A stretch of 64,000 nucleotides of DNA from contig NZ_AP019846.1 in the NCBI RefSeq assembly GCF_007990635.1, positions 1,550,001-1,614,000 of the forward strand, written 5' to 3'. The notes beneath the pieces are model-generated. The model made no database searches, had not been told where the DNA came from, and saw nothing but the letters and a program-made list of their open reading frames with translations. Positions 55,618 to 64,000 of this stretch are shown piece after piece. Numbering within the stretch: the first letter of the stretch is position 1; every line of letters starts with the position of its first letter. Position numbers and translations under genes: made by a program. The stretch is from Leptotrichia hongkongensis (GTDB taxonomy: Bacteria > Fusobacteriota > Fusobacteriia > Fusobacteriales > Leptotrichiaceae).

Positions 55618-55647
55618 TCTTTTCCTTTCTCCATTCATATTATAAAA

Positions 55648-56301
55648 TTATTTATTATTATTTTTTAAATTATCTAAATTATACTTACAATATTCTCTAA
55701 TTTCGCATATATCACACTTCGGCTTTCTTGCAATGCACTTATCTCTTCCATGTAAAATCATGTAATGCGAATATACAAACCAGTCTCTTTTGGGAACAAG
55801 TTTCATAAGTTCCCTTTCTATGATTTCAGGATTATCATTTTTCACAAATCCTATACGGTTTGAGAGCCTTTTAACATGTGTATCGACAACAATTCCTTCC
55901 CTAATATTCCACAGCTCCCCAAGGACAACATTTGCAGTTTTTCTTCCAACACCTGGCAGTTCTATTAATTTTTCAAGTTCCTTTGGAATTATATCATTAT
56001 ACTTGTCTAACATCATTTCAGCATTTAACTTTATATTTTTAGCTTTATTTTTATAGAAGCCTGTTGATTTTACATATTTTTCTAATGTCTTTAAGTCCAT
56101 TTTTCTAATATCTTTCGGCTCTCTTACTACTTTGAAAAGCTCTTTTGTAACAATATTTACACGAGCGTCAGTACATTGAGCCGATAAAATTACTGCTATC
56201 ATCAGCTGGTAAGGTGTTTCAAACTCTAGTGCAGCCTTTGGGCTGCCAAACTTTTCTTCTAATATCGGGAATATTTTTTTCAATCTTTCCTTTTTTGTCA
56301 T
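55648..56301 (-). CDS. nth: endonuclease III
   Basis: 217 residues from the ATG at 56301. DNA glycosylase/AP-lyase for oxidised pyrimidines. Seen are the helix-hairpin-helix LIELPGVGRKTANVVLGEL with catalytic Lys, VDTHVKRLSNRIGF with catalytic Asp, and the [4Fe-4S] cysteines C-x6-C-x2-C-x5-C in CIARKPKCDICEIREYC. Lies 30 bases upstream of the carboxypeptidase gene. Confidence 0.96.
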   Translation of the reverse strand: MTKKERLKKIFPILEEKFGSPKAALEFETPYQLMIAVILSAQCTDARVNIVTKELFKVVREPKDIRKMDLKTLEKYVKSTGFYKNKAKNIKLNAEMMLDKYNDIIPKELEKLIELPGVGRKTANVVLGELWNIREGIVVDTHVKRLSNRIGFVKNDNPEIIERELMKLVPKRDWFVYSHYMILHGRDKCIARKPKCDICEIREYCKYNLDNLKNNNK

Positions 56302-56347
56302 TTCTCTCTCCAAAAATGTACTAAAATTAATTATTATATTTATTAAC

Positions 56348-57010
56348 TCATATTGAAATTTTCTTTACCATTTCCAAAATAAAAAAATGTATTGGATAAA
56401 ATAAATAAAAAAAATACTTCATACTTCTTCCTTTTTTTCCATTATACATAAAAATAAATATTAATGAAATCAATGAAAAAAACTGAGTATCAGTTAATCC
56501 AAAAACATTTGGAAAAATCTTATTAAAAGTATTTAATATTAGAAAATTCATTAAAATTTTAAACTTATCATTTCTAAAAATATTAAAGTTCATAATAAGT
56601 AAAATTCCATAAATCCCATAATCGAACTCATATTTTTGAGAAATAAACAAAACAAAACCAATTAGGCTAATTTTAATAAGCCACAAAAATTTGGGCTTTA
56701 TTCTTATACTTTTAAAATTAAAAACATAAATGGCCAATAACCCAAAAAATAAAGTAAAAAATACATTCATTGGATAATTATAACTAAATAAAATCGACGG
56801 AAGCTGAATACCCACAGCAAAAATAAACAACCTTAACAGATATTTTTTTAAATTCCGAGTATGTGTATATCCTTCACTAAGTGTAAATGCAAATATTGGA
56901 AAAGCAATCCTTCCAACAATATTCAAAATCTCACTTCCTCCAACTATATAATGATAATGATCCAAAAACATTGTTATTATGCCAATTATCTTTAAAATAA
57001 ATAAACTCAA
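56348..57010 (-). CDS. TraX-family membrane protein
   Basis: 220 residues, seven to eight hydrophobic helices. The start LKIIGIITMFLDHYHYIVGG, then GRIAFPIFAFTLSEGYTHTR and the end FYPIHFFILEMV match TraX, the acetylase of F-pilin, and its chromosomal homologues. No conjugation genes are near, so it more likely modifies another surface molecule. The TTG start follows AGGAG. Confidence 0.85.
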   Translation of the reverse strand: MSLFILKIIGIITMFLDHYHYIVGGSEILNIVGRIAFPIFAFTLSEGYTHTRNLKKYLLRLFIFAVGIQLPSILFSYNYPMNVFFTLFFGLLAIYVFNFKSIRIKPKFLWLIKISLIGFVLFISQKYEFDYGIYGILLIMNFNIFRNDKFKILMNFLILNTFNKIFPNVFGLTDTQFFSLISLIFIFMYNGKKGRSMKYFFYLFYPIHFFILEMVKKISI

Positions 57011-57509
57011 CTTATCTCCTACATCTACATTATTAATTATTCATTAAATTATGTGCCGTTTTTTAAAATTCATTTTTTATTCTATTTTTTTATTATTAAT
57101 AACGTAAATTCTTCAAAAAAATTTATTTTTAACTCTACAAAGTCTTTATTTAAAACAATTTTTAAATTATCTATTACATTTAATCATATCATTTTTTGAA
57201 TCTAATTTCAAGACTTTTTTTGGAAAATACAAAGTATATTCAAACTTCCTTAATGTCAAGCTGATAAAAAATAAATTGCCTTAAATAAATAAATTAAATA
57301 GCACTAATTTATTTTACATTCAAAAGTAATTGAATATTTATTTTCCATACTTTTCGTAATGTATATTACACTTTTATATTCCTATTTTATGGTATAATTT
57401 TTATAATCATAACTTTACATTTTTATAATTAGAGCCAAAATTCACTTGCAACTTTTTGAGATTCAGCTCTTTTTGAATAAAAATATTAATGTTATAAGAG
57501 GAGATTGAA
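57011..57509. other. 500-base intergenic region with promoter and leader hairpin
   Basis: Divergent control region between the TraX-like gene and the three-gene operon. No gene is visible. An extended -10 TGGTATAAT (57390-57398) reads right. After it, AGAGC and GCTCT (57431-57466) bracket a poorly paired interior and are followed by TTTTT, so it may be a weak attenuator-like leader. The rest is A/T-rich without recognisable elements. Confidence 0.5.
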
Positions 57510-58736
57510 ATGTTTAGTTTAGACGATACACTTTATGAGATTATAGACAAGTATCCTGAAGCTCTTGACTTTTTTATTGCTAATGGGTTTGAGCAATTGA
57601 AAAATAAACAGATGCTTGAGGTTATGGGGAAAAATATTAAGTTGAAAATGGCACTTATGTCAAAAAAAATTAATCAGGAACTGTTTGTTGAAAAGCTGGA
57701 AACATTTTTGCAAAAAGATGCAGATATTGATGTTTCACTGGATGAAAGCAAAGCTGATGAAAATAGTGACTTGATAATTGAAGGAGTTCTGCCTTGTCCT
57801 ATCAGAATACCACTTTTAGAAGGTATAAAAGACTGGGTAAACGAACAGAACGAGAAAAATGATTATACTATTTCATATACCTTAAAATCAGCAAATTTAG
57901 GACTTGACTGGGTTGTAGAAAAAGTTAAGACAGGTAATCCTGACAAAGTTTCGGATATATTGCTTTCAGCTGGATTTGAGCTGTTTTTTGATAAAAATTT
58001 GATGGGGCAATATATGGAAAATGGTATTTTTGAAACATACCTTGAAAATATGAATAAAGATTTCTGCAACGAAACTATTGACTTGCGGGATCCTAAAAAG
58101 CGTTATGCAATAATGGGAGTCGTACCAGCAATATTTTTGATAAACAAGACTTCTTTAGGAGATAGAAAAGCACCAGAAACTTGGGCAGACTTGTTAAATG
58201 ACGAATTTGAAGACTCAGTTGCATTGCCAATGGCTGATTTAGACTTGTTTAATGCCCTTCTTGCAAATCTTTACAAAGATTTCGGAATGGATGGGATACA
58301 TAAATTGGCACGTTCATACAAAAAGAGCTTGCACCCCGCTCAAATGGTAAAAGCTAGAACTCGAACACCAGAAGCCCCTGCTGTCAGCATTATTCCATAC
58401 TTCTTTTCACAAATGATTGACGGAACAGGAGATTTGGAGGCTGTATGGCCAAAAGATGGAGCTTTGCTAAGCCCAATATTTATGATTACAAAAAAATCTA
58501 AGGCAGATAAAATCAAGCCATTTATGGACTTATTTATGTCAAATGAAATTGGAACAATTTTTTCTGCAAATGGAAAATTCCCGTCAACAAATCCAAATGT
58601 GGATAACCATTTAGAAGAACATCAGAATTTTAAATGGATTGGCTGGGATTACATCTATAGCCATGATATTGGAAAAATTATTCGTGAATGTGAAGATGAA
58701 TTTAATAATGATGTGCAAAAAAGCCTTGCACAATAA
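57510..58736 (+). CDS. DUF1858 plus cytoplasmic binding-protein-like domain
   Basis: 408 residues with no signal peptide. Residues 1-65 are a DUF1858 domain (LYEIIDKYPEALDFFIANGF, QLKNKQMLEVM). From about 88 comes a type 2 periplasmic-binding fold (VLPCPIRIPLLEGIKDWVN, RYAIMGVVPAIFLINKT, SNEIGTIFSANGKFPSTNP), as in iron- or tungstate-type ABC binding proteins. Being cytoplasmic, it cannot serve an ordinary importer. First gene of the three-gene operon, with AGAGGAG before the ATG. A single cysteine, LPCP, follows the domain boundary. Function is unknown. Confidence 0.78.
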   Translation: MFSLDDTLYEIIDKYPEALDFFIANGFEQLKNKQMLEVMGKNIKLKMALMSKKINQELFVEKLETFLQKDADIDVSLDESKADENSDLIIEGVLPCPIRIPLLEGIKDWVNEQNEKNDYTISYTLKSANLGLDWVVEKVKTGNPDKVSDILLSAGFELFFDKNLMGQYMENGIFETYLENMNKDFCNETIDLRDPKKRYAIMGVVPAIFLINKTSLGDRKAPETWADLLNDEFEDSVALPMADLDLFNALLANLYKDFGMDGIHKLARSYKKSLHPAQMVKARTRTPEAPAVSIIPYFFSQMIDGTGDLEAVWPKDGALLSPIFMITKKSKADKIKPFMDLFMSNEIGTIFSANGKFPSTNPNVDNHLEEHQNFKWIGWDYIYSHDIGKIIRECEDEFNNDVQKSLAQ

Positions 58737-58766
58737 AATTTAAAAAATAAAAAAGGAGAGATAACT

Positions 58767-59459
58767 ATGAATTTAATAATATTTTCAGGCCCACCATCAT
58801 CAGGAAAAACAAGCGTTATTCTAAAAACAGTAGAAGCCTTAAAATCACAAGGAATGTCAGTTGGAGTAGTAAAATTCGACTGCCTTTACACAGATGATGA
58901 CAAATTATACGCAAAAGCAGGAATTCCAGTAAAAAAAGGAATTTCAGGAGCTTTATGCCCAGACCATTTCTTCGTATCAAATATCGAGGAAGTCGTGCAA
59001 TGGGGAAACAGCCTTGGGCTTTCAATATTAATTACAGAATCGGCAGGACTTTGCAACAGATGTTCTCCATATATCAAGGACATCAAGGGAGTCTGTGTAA
59101 TTGACAATTTATCAGGAATTAATACACCTAAAAAGATTGGACCATTATTAAAAGCCGCTGATATTGTGATTATTACAAAAGGAGATATTGTTTCACAAGC
59201 TGAACGTGAAGTTTTTGCCTCACGTGTGAACTCTGTAAACCCAAAAGCTGTAACAATGCACGTTAACGGGCTTACTGGGCAGGGAGCGTATGAATTAAGC
59301 ACACTTCTTTACGAAAAAGAGCTGGAGATAGACAGCGTGCAAGGAATGGAACTTAGATTTCCAATGCCATCGGCACTTTGCTCTTACTGCTTAGGAGAAA
59401 AGAGAATCGGTGAAAAATATCAGATGGGTAATGTCCGAAAAATGAATTTACAGCAATAA
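58767..59459 (+). CDS. HypB/CobW-like P-loop GTPase
   Basis: 230 residues: Walker A GPPSSGKTSVIL at residue 7, a mid-part with SAGLCNRCSPYIK (CxxC) resembling metal-site GTPases, the base motif region ITKGDIVSQAERE, and a late SALCSYCLGEKRIGE (CxxC). HypB/G3E GTPases deliver or insert metal centres. Two cysteine pairs suggest metal binding here. It begins 30 bases after the binding-protein-like gene and has AAAGGAGAG before the ATG. Middle gene of the operon. Confidence 0.78.
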   Translation: MNLIIFSGPPSSGKTSVILKTVEALKSQGMSVGVVKFDCLYTDDDKLYAKAGIPVKKGISGALCPDHFFVSNIEEVVQWGNSLGLSILITESAGLCNRCSPYIKDIKGVCVIDNLSGINTPKKIGPLLKAADIVIITKGDIVSQAEREVFASRVNSVNPKAVTMHVNGLTGQGAYELSTLLYEKELEIDSVQGMELRFPMPSALCSYCLGEKRIGEKYQMGNVRKMNLQQ

Positions 59460-59493
59460 AAAAATAGATAAAAATAATAAAAAAGGAAAAAAT

Positions 59494-60510
59494 ATGAAAA
59501 ATAACGATTTAATAAATAAATTGACTATTAGTGAACTTAGCAAGAAATATCCCTTTGCAGAAAACTTTTTTACAGAAAATAACTTACCTGTGGAAACTTT
59601 TCAAGATAAGACATTTCACGAGTTCATCGTAACTTTTGCAGAAGATAAAATTGAGGACTTTGCACTGGATGTGGAAAAAATTGAGGAAAGTCTTGTTGAC
59701 TACATTGAGCAGATGAAACTTTTTTTGGGAATGGAAGAGGAAAATTCGATTGATATGCTTACAATTGTCGCTGGGCAAGACAAATCTGGGAATAAAGAGG
59801 GATTTGAGCAGCTTGATATTCATAAATCAGAAATTATTTCCATTGTAGGGCCTACAGGCTCTGGAAAATCAAGACTTCTTGCCGACATCGAATGGACTGC
59901 CCAGAAAGATACTCCAACACAGCGTCAAATCCTTATAAACGGTGAACTTCCAGACAAAAAATGGCGTTATTCCTCAAACAACAAACTAGTTGCACAACTA
60001 TCACAAAACATGAATTTCGTTATGGATTTATCAGTAAAGGAATTTCTAGAACTGCACGCTCAAAGCCGAATGATTGAAAATATTGACGAAACTGTGGAAA
60101 AAATCATTACCGCTGCAAACAATCTGGCTGGAGAGCAATTTGACTTAACTACTGCAATCACAGCCCTAAGTGGTGGACAATCCCGTGCTTTAATGATTGC
60201 CGACACAGCTATTTTAAGTTCATCTCCAATTGTCCTAATTGACGAAATTGAAAATGCAGGAATTGACAGGAAAAAAGCCTTGGAATTACTTGTTTCATCT
60301 GACAAAATCGTATTAATGGCAACACACGACCCAACATTGGCACTAATAGCAGATAAACGAATTATAATAAAAAATGGTGGAATTAGTAAAATTATTACGA
60401 CAAGTGCGGAGGAAAAGAAAATTTTGAAAAAACTGGATGAAATGGATGATATTATTCAAAAAATGAGAAGTGATTTAAGAAAAGGGGAAATTTTGAAAAA
60501 TGATTTTTAA
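59494..60510 (+). CDS. soluble ABC ATPase with DUF1858-like N-domain
   Basis: 338 residues. Residues 1-70 (KLTISELSKKYPFAENFFTE) resemble the DUF1858 domain of the first gene of the operon. The ATPase follows: Walker A VGPTGSGKSRLLADI, Q-loop region, signature ALSGGQSRALMIA, Walker B PIVLIDEIENAG, and switch His MATHDPTLAL. No permease gene is present, so this is not an obvious transporter. It ends in a Lys-rich coil. Third gene, 34 bases after the GTPase. Confidence 0.78.
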   Translation: MKNNDLINKLTISELSKKYPFAENFFTENNLPVETFQDKTFHEFIVTFAEDKIEDFALDVEKIEESLVDYIEQMKLFLGMEEENSIDMLTIVAGQDKSGNKEGFEQLDIHKSEIISIVGPTGSGKSRLLADIEWTAQKDTPTQRQILINGELPDKKWRYSSNNKLVAQLSQNMNFVMDLSVKEFLELHAQSRMIENIDETVEKIITAANNLAGEQFDLTTAITALSGGQSRALMIADTAILSSSPIVLIDEIENAGIDRKKALELLVSSDKIVLMATHDPTLALIADKRIIIKNGGISKIITTSAEEKKILKKLDEMDDIIQKMRSDLRKGEILKNDF

Positions 60511-60552
60511 TCAAGAAATTTGTTTTTAAAAATTAATAATAAAAATAAATTA

Positions 60553-60592
60553 GGGAGAAATATTCAGAATTTGTTTATTTTCTCCCTTTTTA
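60553..60592 (+). terminator. terminator of the three-gene operon
   Basis: Perfect 8-bp stem GGGAGAAA/TTTCTCCC, then T residues. Confidence 0.85.
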
Positions 60593-60875
60593 AATAGAGA
60601 ATAAAAAGAACTGAAACAACTGGAGAATTTGAGAAATTGATTGAAAATGAAGATAAAGTTCATATTACACAATATTAAGCCATAGCGTTTGTTAAATCGT
60701 TTTCGGGTACAAAAAATATCGTACCTGATGCAAAATTTTTTTGTTATAGGGCTAATATGATCCTATTTCAAAACAAAAAATAACCGCTGTCTTTTACAAC
60801 AACGATTATTTGAAATTTTATAATTCAACTCTCACTTTCAATTTCTAATTTAAAATTTTTCTGTATTAACTTTTT
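60593..60875. other. intergenic debris
   Basis: Short open stretches on the plus strand read TGEFEKLIENEDKVHITQ and AFVKSFSGTKNIVPDAKFF, each ended by stops and without ribosome sites. They look like decayed gene ends of unknown origin. Nothing else is recognised. Confidence 0.3.
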
Positions 60876-61129
60876 CTATTTTTTATTATTTTCAAGTAAA
60901 TTATACAATTTTATTAAATCCTCGTTCAAAGAATAGTAATAAGTATCTAGAAACCAATCTTCAAAATATACTTCTTTAGAAAAATTTAAATATTCGCTTA
61001 AATCTGAATAAATACTAAAATTAGAATTGAAATTAATTATAGTTTTATATTCTTCTTTCTTAGAATAAATATATTCTGCTACTTTTTCTATTTTTTTAAT
61101 TTATCTTGAAAATCATCTATTTTTTCCAT
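60876..61129 (-). pseudogene. small hypothetical protein, frameshifted
   Basis: About 84 residues if one base is added to the T run at 61091-61097 (seven, eight needed): MEKIDDFQDKLKK joins VAEYIYSKKEEYKTIINF and ends YNLLENNKK. Acidic/tyrosine-rich and probably soluble. The ATG overlaps the end of the gene at 61113-61611 by 17 bases. Not recognised. Confidence 0.5.
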
Positions 61130-61611
61130 CTTTTTTCATTTTTTCATATTCATGCAAATCTAAATAATAATTAAAATCTTTTGATAAATATATTATTACT
61201 TCTGAATCAATTATCTTATTAAAAAATGTTGTTTCAGGAAGATAAGTATTTCTAATTGGAATAACTGATATACCCTTTGATAAATACATTTTTTTATCTA
61301 ATTGTTTTACTAAATTTTTAATTTCATCACTATAATTTTTTAATTCATCTTCTTTTATAGTAAATTCTTTTATTTTATCTTTATCTATCAAAAGGGAGCA
61401 ATTTGAAACCAAAAATTTGATAAATTATATTTTTAAGACATAAAGATAATTTTTGTTTTGTTTTTAATATTTTTATTTTTTCATCTTTCTCTATTTCCAT
61501 ACTTAACCAATTTTTATCATCTCTTACATTATTATTTATTCTAGTTATTTCTTCACAATTTACACTGATACCAATCAGAAAAAAAATAATTATTTTTTTT
61601 AAATAGTTCAT
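61113..61611 (-). pseudogene. exported hypothetical protein, frameshifted
   Basis: The ATG at 61611 follows AGAGGTG and gives a signal peptide MNYLKKIIIFFLIGISVNC with charged sequence after it. The frame shifts near 61400-61440, then continues as VSNCSLLIDKDKIKEFTIK to the end DLHEYEKMKKDGKNR. The intact protein would have about 165 residues. The sequence after the break is in the other frame, so one base must be lost or gained. Function unknown. Located downstream of the toxin-immunity-like pair. Confidence 0.5.
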
Positions 61612-61706
61612 TAGTATACACCTCTTTTTAAATTTTCTTTACCATGATTTATCATAATTTTAACTTCAGTAGAGTTTGGAGTGGATGATTTTTCATTTCC
61701 ACAAAT

Positions 61707-62384
61707 TCATTTAGATTCATTTTTTAATAATTTCTCCATTTTCCAGTCCAGTAGTGATTTATATTCCATTTCTTCAATATATTTTTCTACGCTTTCTTCT
61801 CCTTCTTTTAATTTTTCTTCTAATGTAACTGCTTCTTTTAATATATCGTTATAAAAGTCATATCTCTTTGAATATTTATTATATTCTTCTCTTACTTTAT
61901 CAATATTTTCCTGTATTTTTGAATATTTTTTAAACTTTGCAAAAGTAGCCGCTCTAAATAAATATCTATAAATTTCTGCTCCTATATATAATTTATCATT
62001 TCCTACTATTTCTTCAAAAAAAGCATCTAAATCTTCATATTTTTTAAACCAAGGGATTATTTTGTTTTTTATTTCTTCTAAAATACTTTTCATCCCTTTT
62101 TCCATCTTTTCTTCTCCGTCCAAATCTACAAATTCCGTTTTTGCACCATTTCCTATAGAATCTTTCATTATGTAACTATATATTGGTATTATTGCATACT
62201 CTATTCTTAATTCATGATAATATCTAAAAAAACCTATATATTCAAATAATCCTATTTTATTTAATTTGCAAAATCGTCCTGTTCCTTTCTTTCTATATCC
62301 AAAATCTTTCATTGGTTTATTAAAAATTTCTTTAAAGTATTTCTTATAAAGTTCATTATATTCTTTTGTTGATAATTCTTCCAT
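61707..62384 (-). CDS. possible immunity protein of a tRNase toxin fragment
   Basis: 225 residues, soluble, acidic C-terminal half (LEEKLKEGEESVEKYIEEME). The start (FNKPMKDFGYRKKGTGRFCK) looks like DUF4304-type proteins, but the match is only approximate. It begins 13 bases after the toxin-like frame at 62398-62586, the spacing typical of toxin-immunity pairs in contact-dependent inhibition. Start follows AGGAAG. The immunity role is inferred from context. Confidence 0.55.
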   Translation of the reverse strand: MEELSTKEYNELYKKYFKEIFNKPMKDFGYRKKGTGRFCKLNKIGLFEYIGFFRYYHELRIEYAIIPIYSYIMKDSIGNGAKTEFVDLDGEEKMEKGMKSILEEIKNKIIPWFKKYEDLDAFFEEIVGNDKLYIGAEIYRYLFRAATFAKFKKYSKIQENIDKVREEYNKYSKRYDFYNDILKEAVTLEEKLKEGEESVEKYIEEMEYKSLLDWKMEKLLKNESK

Positions 62385-62397
62385 TTTTTCTTCCTTT

Positions 62398-62586
62398 CTA
62401 TTTCCATATTGTTATATCTGATTTTTTTATTGTTCCATTAGATTTTTCAATTATTTTCTGGATTATTTCTTGTTCTTGTGAATAAGTGATTCCTTGTCCT
62501 CTAGCATCAATTACAATATTTTGTCTTGTTCCAATAGATAATTCATTTTTTCTTTTTTCATATTGCTCTACTATAGTTTTAGTCAT
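62398..62586 (-). CDS. orphan CdiA-type tRNase toxin C-terminal fragment
   Basis: 62 residues. The segment GTRQNIVIDARGQGITYSQ and the ending IIEKSNGTIKKSDITIWK match the tail of tRNA-nuclease domains found at the C-terminus of CdiA and other polymorphic toxins. No signal or delivery domain is attached. The open frame extends about 23 codons further upstream (LNNLEQRIISGYKNN) without an ATG, so it is a cut-down gene end or an orphan toxin cassette. A weak ribosome site precedes it. Confidence 0.6.
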   Translation of the reverse strand: MTKTIVEQYEKRKNELSIGTRQNIVIDARGQGITYSQEQEIIQKIIEKSNGTIKKSDITIWK

Positions 62587-62617
62587 ATTATTTTTATACC
62601 CTGATATTATTCTTTGT

Positions 62618-63892
62618 TCAAGATTGTTTAACAGATTTATTAATTCTAAAAATTAAATACATAACCACAAAAATAACAACTGTAATATTTATCGCAAATA
62701 AATTAACAACACTAATTTTTCTTAATAATAAACTGGAAATAAATAATGTTCCGAATGAGAAAATCCTTGAAAAAAAAGACTTCATAGAAGTTATTGCACT
62801 TATTTTTTCTTTTGATAATATTTTGTTAAAATGAAATTCAAAATAATAGTTAATTATAAAAAAATTGTACACAATATTAAATATATTCCTGTAAATATAA
62901 GGTTATTTTTAAAATTATTATATTTATTGTCAATAAAAATATTAAAATTAGGAGTAAATATAACTTTTTGCAGTTATCATTAAAATATTCGTATTATATG
63001 CGATAGTCACAATTATTTGAAACAGTACATACATAACAAAAAATTCTTTTCGCCAATTCCTTTGTCTAAAAAAAATTTTTGCCATAACTGAAAATGGCTT
63101 TGAATAAAAATTTGTATAATTCCAAAAAATATAAAATATACTCGAACCCATTTAAAATTGAACTGATAGAAATTATATAATTTAGGGTTTGAGTAAAATA
63201 GTCATAATTTTTGAGTTCTGTTTTAAACTAGTTTTACTATAATACTTCATTATTCTTTTTCCCTTCAATTCAGAAATGCACTCAATTATATGCCTTTTAA
63301 AAATTTGAAAGTTTATATTTTCATTTGCTTTTTTATTCTCATCGGAAAAAAATAAAGTTGTTAGCAATATATTGAGAAGTATCAAAGTAATAGAAATAAA
63401 ATAAATATTTACACCTATCTTAAAATAAAGTAAAAACCCTATTCCTGAACCTAAAATGGAGGAAAAAGTCGAAATTTGCTTTTGATATTTTAAAAATTTT
63501 TGCAATCCAGTTTCATCATTTTTTAAATCATTTATTAAAGCCACATCAATTGTTCCTGTTTCCAGTGCATTTGCCAATCCATATATTATATATGCCACTG
63601 ACAACCAAAACAGGCTTTTGAAAAAAATAATCAGAAAAAACGTTATAATCAATGTAAGTAATGATAAAATATAAACTTTTTTTCGCGAATACAAATCTGA
63701 CATTACTCCGCTCGGAATTTCAAAAATAATCATAGAAAGATTAAAAAGCGACTGCATTAATACAATTTGAGATATTAACAAACCTTTTTTCAAAAAAAGT
63801 ACAGTCAGAATGGAATGTGGCATTGTGGAAGCTAAAAATAGTAAAAAAGTGCTTATATAGTAAACTTTGGTATTTTTATCTATAAGATTCAT
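62618..63892 (-). pseudogene. MFS transporter, interrupted by a repeat and frameshifted
   Basis: N-terminal half is intact from the ATG at 63892 (after GGTGG): six helices with MFS features (IFEIPSGVMSDLYSRKKVYI). At KRIMKY the 105-bp repeat at 63137-63241 intervenes. Removing the repeat and one TA gives YFIFFGIIQIFIQSHFQLWQ in the same frame. Further breaks follow (a T run at about 63040 and near 62950 and 62870). The last helices are recognisable in IFSFGTLFISSLLLRK. Probably an efflux or sugar transporter before decay. Confidence 0.85.
63137..63241 (-). mobile_element. 105-bp MITE-like repeat, copy 4
   Basis: Almost identical to copies 1 and 2 and inserted in the MFS gene. The element is flanked by TA on both sides, and excision with one TA restores the reading frame, which indicates insertion with TA target duplication. 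Confidence 0.85.
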
Positions 63893-63918
63893 TATTTTTA
63901 CCACCTTTCCAATCCCTT

Positions 63919-64000
63919 TTATCTTTTAATAATTCTTTCCAATTTCCTGTATTTCTGATTTTTACTGTTAGGTTTGTCAGGAATTGTCCTTTCAATCAAT
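63919..64000 (-). other. open frame running in from the right edge
   Basis: A frame entering from the right edge reads ERTIPDKPNSKNQKYRKLER and stops at 63919-63921, just before the MFS gene. It could be the tail of an upstream gene, but a second frame is equally open, so neither is certain. Confidence 0.2.

Noticed and set aside
61113-64000. A CRISPR array or phage region at the right end
   Set aside because: No regularly spaced repeats, integrase, phage structural genes or tRNA-flanked attachment sites are visible; the debris is explained by a toxin tip, pseudogenes and one small repeat.

Overview
The window looks like chromosome of a low-GC, Gram-negative anaerobe of the Fusobacteriota, most probably Leptotrichia or a close relative. 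The pointers are very high A+T, purine-rich Shine-Dalgarno sites on nearly every gene, LPS synthesis (kdsB) beside Gram-positive-looking genes (LytR-CpsA-Psr protein, Asp23/AmaP, 7TM-HD phosphodiesterase), OmpA-type proteins and many tiny lipoproteins. The genus is inferred from gene content, not from a marker search. No CRISPR array, cas gene, rRNA or prophage is visible.

Layout. 0-9 kb: nanE, an SPFH/NfeD membrane pair, two tiny lipoproteins, valS, a SemiSWEET sugar porin, a tRNA-Thr, two OmpA-domain proteins and a DUF3829 protein. 9-21 kb: a thioredoxin-like protein, queA, a secreted lysozyme-like protein, prfA-prmC, then a cell-envelope and RNA block (DgkA-PAP2 fusion, ybeY, 7TM-HD phosphodiesterase) and a JAMM-DinG fusion. 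21-25 kb: a tandem MliC-type lysozyme-inhibitor protein, a zinc-ribbon membrane protein with a condensation-type acyltransferase, and a patatin. 25-34 kb: dps with a PerR-like operator, comM, engB, an LCP protein, coaE (broken), accB-accC, Asp23, AmaP, nusB (broken). 34-41 kb: nadR, a tandem duplication of ferritin and part of perR, an orphan histidine kinase coupled to a tannase-like esterase. 41-44.4 kb: the rplQ-rpoA-rpsD-rpsK-rpsM-rpmJ-infA cluster. 44.5-57 kb: a methyltransferase, a copper-chaperone-like protein, a compact type I toxin-antitoxin locus, proA and proB split by broken genes, amylase, kdsB, dacA, nth and a TraX-like protein. 57.5-60.5 kb: an uncharacterised three-gene operon (DUF1858-binding protein, HypB-like GTPase, soluble ABC ATPase). 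60.5-64 kb: accessory debris with an orphan CdiA-type tRNase fragment, a possible immunity gene and an MFS pseudogene split by a small mobile repeat.

The strongest candidate for an undescribed system is at 45.8-46.0 kb. A hydrophobic 26-residue peptide gene and an oppositely transcribed short RNA converge on one terminator and share a 13-bp direct repeat. The small RNA could therefore pair with the toxin's start region, as in the Fst/par design of Enterococcus plasmid pAD1. The 57.5-60.5 kb operon is the second candidate. Other unusual points are a biotin carboxyl carrier-like protein whose biotin-accepting lysine is a glycine, a DinG helicase with a JAMM domain in front, and a hairpin lying between the Shine-Dalgarno and the start codon of amaP.

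A caution: at least seven genes are broken by single-base changes in homopolymer runs, nearly always one base too few. nusB and coaE are usually important genes, so uncorrected long-read sequencing errors are a likely cause. The MFS gene near 63 kb, by contrast, is a true pseudogene.
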